Below are positions 8,031 to 10,000 of a stretch of DNA of 10,000 nt, in pieces. The notes beneath the pieces are model-generated. The model was given only the letters and a program-made list of their open reading frames with translations. It did not search any database and was not told the DNA's origin. Each line of letters begins with the position of its first letter. Within the stretch, counting starts at the first letter, position 1. A program made the translations under genes and the position numbers. Source of the DNA: Nephromyces sp. MM_2019 (Eukaryota > Apicomplexa > Aconoidasida > Nephromycida); the NCBI GenBank assembly GCA_015657535.1, contig JADHZB010000845.1, positions 10,001-20,000 of the forward strand, given 5' to 3'.

Positions 8031-9415
8031 GCATAGTAAATACTCTAATAATCATGTGTGTGTGTATTGTGTTTAAGAATGTTTTTTAAATAGATAAAAT
8101 TTAAGTAAAGATCATATATAAATGTTCTATTATTTAATAGTATATATACAAAAATTACATAGAAATACTTGAAACTTTGATTTATATACACAATTACATC
8201 TAATATACACAAACAGACACACAAACATAGCCCATATTTAACACCAATACACACACGAAATAAATTTTAATACATTTTCCCATACAGAATGGTTAATAGA
8301 TACGCATACACACTTTCACAAACATTCATGCACACACACATATACACTAAACATACATTCACACATCAATTAAAGCTTAAACTATTACAAACAATTAACA
8401 CTCTCCAAATCTATATTTACGCACACTATTATTCTATATACTCACATTTGCTACCAAAACTATAATTGTGTATGTTTTCAATAAATTTTTGATATAAAAG
8501 TTAAATTTGAAGGAAATATAATAAAACTTGTGTGTGTATTAGTATATAGCAAATTATGTGCAAGATTGTTATCAGAATGTGTGTAAAATCCAAACTTATT
8601 AGCTCTATAAATCATTTTTCATGGATCTAATAGTCCCACAGCATTATTGCATTAGATGTGTGTGTGTATATATGAAATTCAAGGCATACCAGATTACACA
8701 CACATACACTACAGATATAAAAACACAATGAAATACCATACAAACACACATTGTACAGAGTCCACATGCATAACTTTTACAAATAAAATATATAGATATA
8801 ATATAAATATATAAACATACACACCTATTATATACACAGATTAATAGACACATAATATACACACAAATAAATACACATTATATAAAAACAATAGGTGCAC
8901 ATACACACCTATACAAAATTATGCTTAGAGTGGCCCTAAAGGGTTATTTAATTAAATTATATTACAAAGGTTTCCAATTTACACAAAATTTATCCAAATT
9001 TGAAAATTTGGATAAAAAGTTAATTATAAATCGAAATATAAAAATCAAATGAAAAATTAGAAATATGTATATATACACAATTCCATTTTGTTTGTATTTA
9101 TGTGTGTGTGAGTTATTAGAAAAAAGTTATCTTCATGGTATATGTGTAGAGTTGTGTGTGTATATGTATATATGTGTGTGTATGTATAATTATGTATACT
9201 AAAAACTTGGTTAAAATATATGATTTAATTGGGTATCCTAGTTATGAAAAATGTTTACATTACAATATTAGTAATTTTATATAAATATATATAAAATAGG
9301 TGTGTGTATATGCTATGTATAAGTGTATATATAAGGTAGTTGTAATTGTGTGTATGTAAATAATTAAATTTTGTGTATATAAATCAATAAGTTGGGTTTA
9401 TACAAATTATTTAAT
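8031..9415. other. intergenic CA/TG/TA-rich region
   Basis: No supported gene. The plus strand is CA-rich from about 8190 to 8390 and 8690 to 8910, then switches to TG-rich from about 9095 to 9360. Apparent short ORFs here consist of Ile/Tyr/Cys/Val/His codons produced by the dinucleotide repeats. One near-perfect hairpin is annotated separately. Confidence 0.55.
8989..9016. repeat. 13-bp perfect inverted repeat (hairpin) with 2-nt spacer
   Basis: TTTATCCAAATTT at 8989-9001 and its exact reverse complement at 9004-9016 are separated only by GA. It stands in otherwise unstructured AT-rich sequence, well away from either neighbouring gene. It could be a palindrome-mutated remnant or the core of a small inverted-repeat element; no flanking target duplication is obvious. 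Confidence 0.8.
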
Positions 9416-9590
9416 TGTGTGTATATACACTCATAAAGTATGTATGTGCAAACAAAAAAATAAAGTATGTATATAAATCAATAAAGTAAATGTGTACACA
9501 CATAAAAAATGTGTGTGTATATACACCAAAAAAGCGTGTGTATATACATTAAAAATGTGTGTGTATATATATTAAAAAAGTGTGTGTGTG
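9416..9590. repeat. TGTGTGTATATACAC / A-tract repeat array 3' of URAD
   Basis: About seven units of 21-28 bp alternate a TGTGTGTATATACAC-like, nearly self-complementary stretch with an A-rich spacer (AAAAAA or AATAAAG). The array ends 5 bp before the URAD stop codon, so it would be transcribed in the URAD 3' UTR. Confidence 0.65.
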
Positions 9591-9594
9591 TAGT

Positions 9595-9788
9595 TTATGT
9601 ACAATTTAATATTTGATTTTTAATCCTTAATTTAGTTATTTTTGACTGTTCAATAGCTGCTTGATAAATTTCTTGTAGGGAAGAGTTATTTATTCGATCA
9701 GATAACAGTGAGAGCATTTGACTGGCTGATTTTCCCGTTGCAAAAACAATAAAAATAAAGCCATTTTTCTCATAATAAGCAGTATTTA
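9595..9788 (-). CDS. URAD: last exon of OHCU decarboxylase (2-oxo-4-hydroxy-4-carboxy-5-ureidoimidazoline decarboxylase), partial
   Basis: Encodes the C-terminal 63 residues plus a split codon. The enzyme converts OHCU to S-allantoin, the third step of the urate-to-allantoin pathway after urate oxidase and HIU hydrolase, often in peroxisomes. The translation NTAYYEKNGFIFIVFATGKS, then a helix SQMLSLLSDRINNS and ...YQAAIEQSKITKLRI, follows the family's C-terminal pattern: (L)N.AY..KFGF.FIV...GKS, an ALL..R..N helix and the terminal E..KI..LR. helix. The exon starts after a TTTCAG acceptor (9790-9789), with TA completing a phase-1 codon; a Leu (CTA/TTA) there would restore the usual LN..Y. The catalytic His and Glu expected earlier in the protein must lie on exons right of the window. 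The protein ends NCT, so no classical SKL-type peroxisomal signal is seen. Too short to show up in ordinary ORF listings. Confidence 0.88.
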
Positions 9789-10000
9789 CTGAAAGTTTAA
9801 ATGTGTAAATTGTGGGTTAATTGGATTATGAAGTGTGTAGAAATAGGTGTTTTAAATGTGTTTAATATGGACCAATTAGTATGTTTCAATGTGTAAAAAT
9901 TGTATGTTAATTGGATAATGGAATACGTAGAATTAGGTATTTTAAGTATGTATAATATGAGTCAATTAGTGTACAATACAATTATATATATATATATATA
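9789..10000 (-). other. URAD: URAD intron (3' part), running off the window
   Basis: Non-coding on both strands. It holds an ~88-bp tandem duplication next to the acceptor and a (TA)n tract at the right edge (9984-10000). The preceding exon is not in the window. Confidence 0.7.
9801..9976. repeat. two-copy ~88-bp tandem duplication
   Basis: Copy 1 starts ATGTGTAAAT at 9801 and copy 2 starts ATGTGTAAAA at 9889. Both contain GTTAATTGGAT, a GTAGAA.TAGGT.TTTTAA block and a CAATTAGT block in the same order and spacing. Divergence is visible at roughly one position in five or six, so the duplication is not recent. Confidence 0.85.

Noticed and set aside
8045..8862. Minus-strand short ORFs rich in Ile, Tyr, Cys and Val
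   Set aside because: Dinucleotide-repeat translations with no ordered segment, no homology and no splice support.
1..10000. CRISPR array, tRNA or mobile-element coding sequence
   Set aside because: Repeats are contiguous or degenerate without unique spacers of constant length; no cloverleaf or B-box-type GGTTCRA motif in context was seen; no transposase or reverse transcriptase fragment is visible.

Overview
The window is nuclear DNA from an AT-rich eukaryote whose non-coding sequence is saturated with TG/CA and TA simple repeats. Evidence for a eukaryote: a spliced gene with GTAAGT-type donors, a full-length eukaryotic-type SRP (7SL) RNA with an Alu domain and SRP19-type tetraloop, a GNB1L/Asa1-type WD40 protein, and a 3' exon of the urate-pathway enzyme OHCU decarboxylase. 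The standard genetic code fits every coding stretch. SRP RNA of about 299 nt plus urate degradation plus GNB1L fits an animal or other unicellular relative or protist, and argues against a piroplasm-like parasite; the species cannot be named from the sequence.

Layout. 1-570: TG then CA simple repeats. 571-849: a degenerate ~29-bp pyrimidine/TG tandem repeat that runs up to the start codon of the first gene. 850-2040 (+): intact, apparently single-exon GNB1L-like WD40 gene. 2041-3536: AT-rich intergenic DNA. 3537-3835 (+): SRP RNA gene, an obvious GC-rich island, ending in a Pol III T-run. 3836-5277: AT-rich intergenic DNA ending in CA repeats. 5278-7678 (-): a three-exon gene for a low-complexity protein of about 635 residues with no recognised family, whose coding sequence itself contains 36-bp and 21-bp tandem repeats. 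7679-9594: TG/CA/TA-rich intergenic DNA with degenerate repeats and one near-perfect hairpin. 9595-9788 (-): last exon of OHCU decarboxylase (URAD); its upstream exons lie beyond the right edge. 9789-10000: URAD intron with an ~88-bp tandem duplication.

The genes have unrelated housekeeping roles (PIKK/TTT-pathway WD40 protein, protein targeting RNA, purine catabolism) and show no sign of acting together. I see no mobile element with coding capacity, no CRISPR and no tRNA. The most useful results are three items hidden from a simple ORF view: the SRP RNA, the short URAD exon, and the small middle exon that joins two apparent ORFs into one gene.
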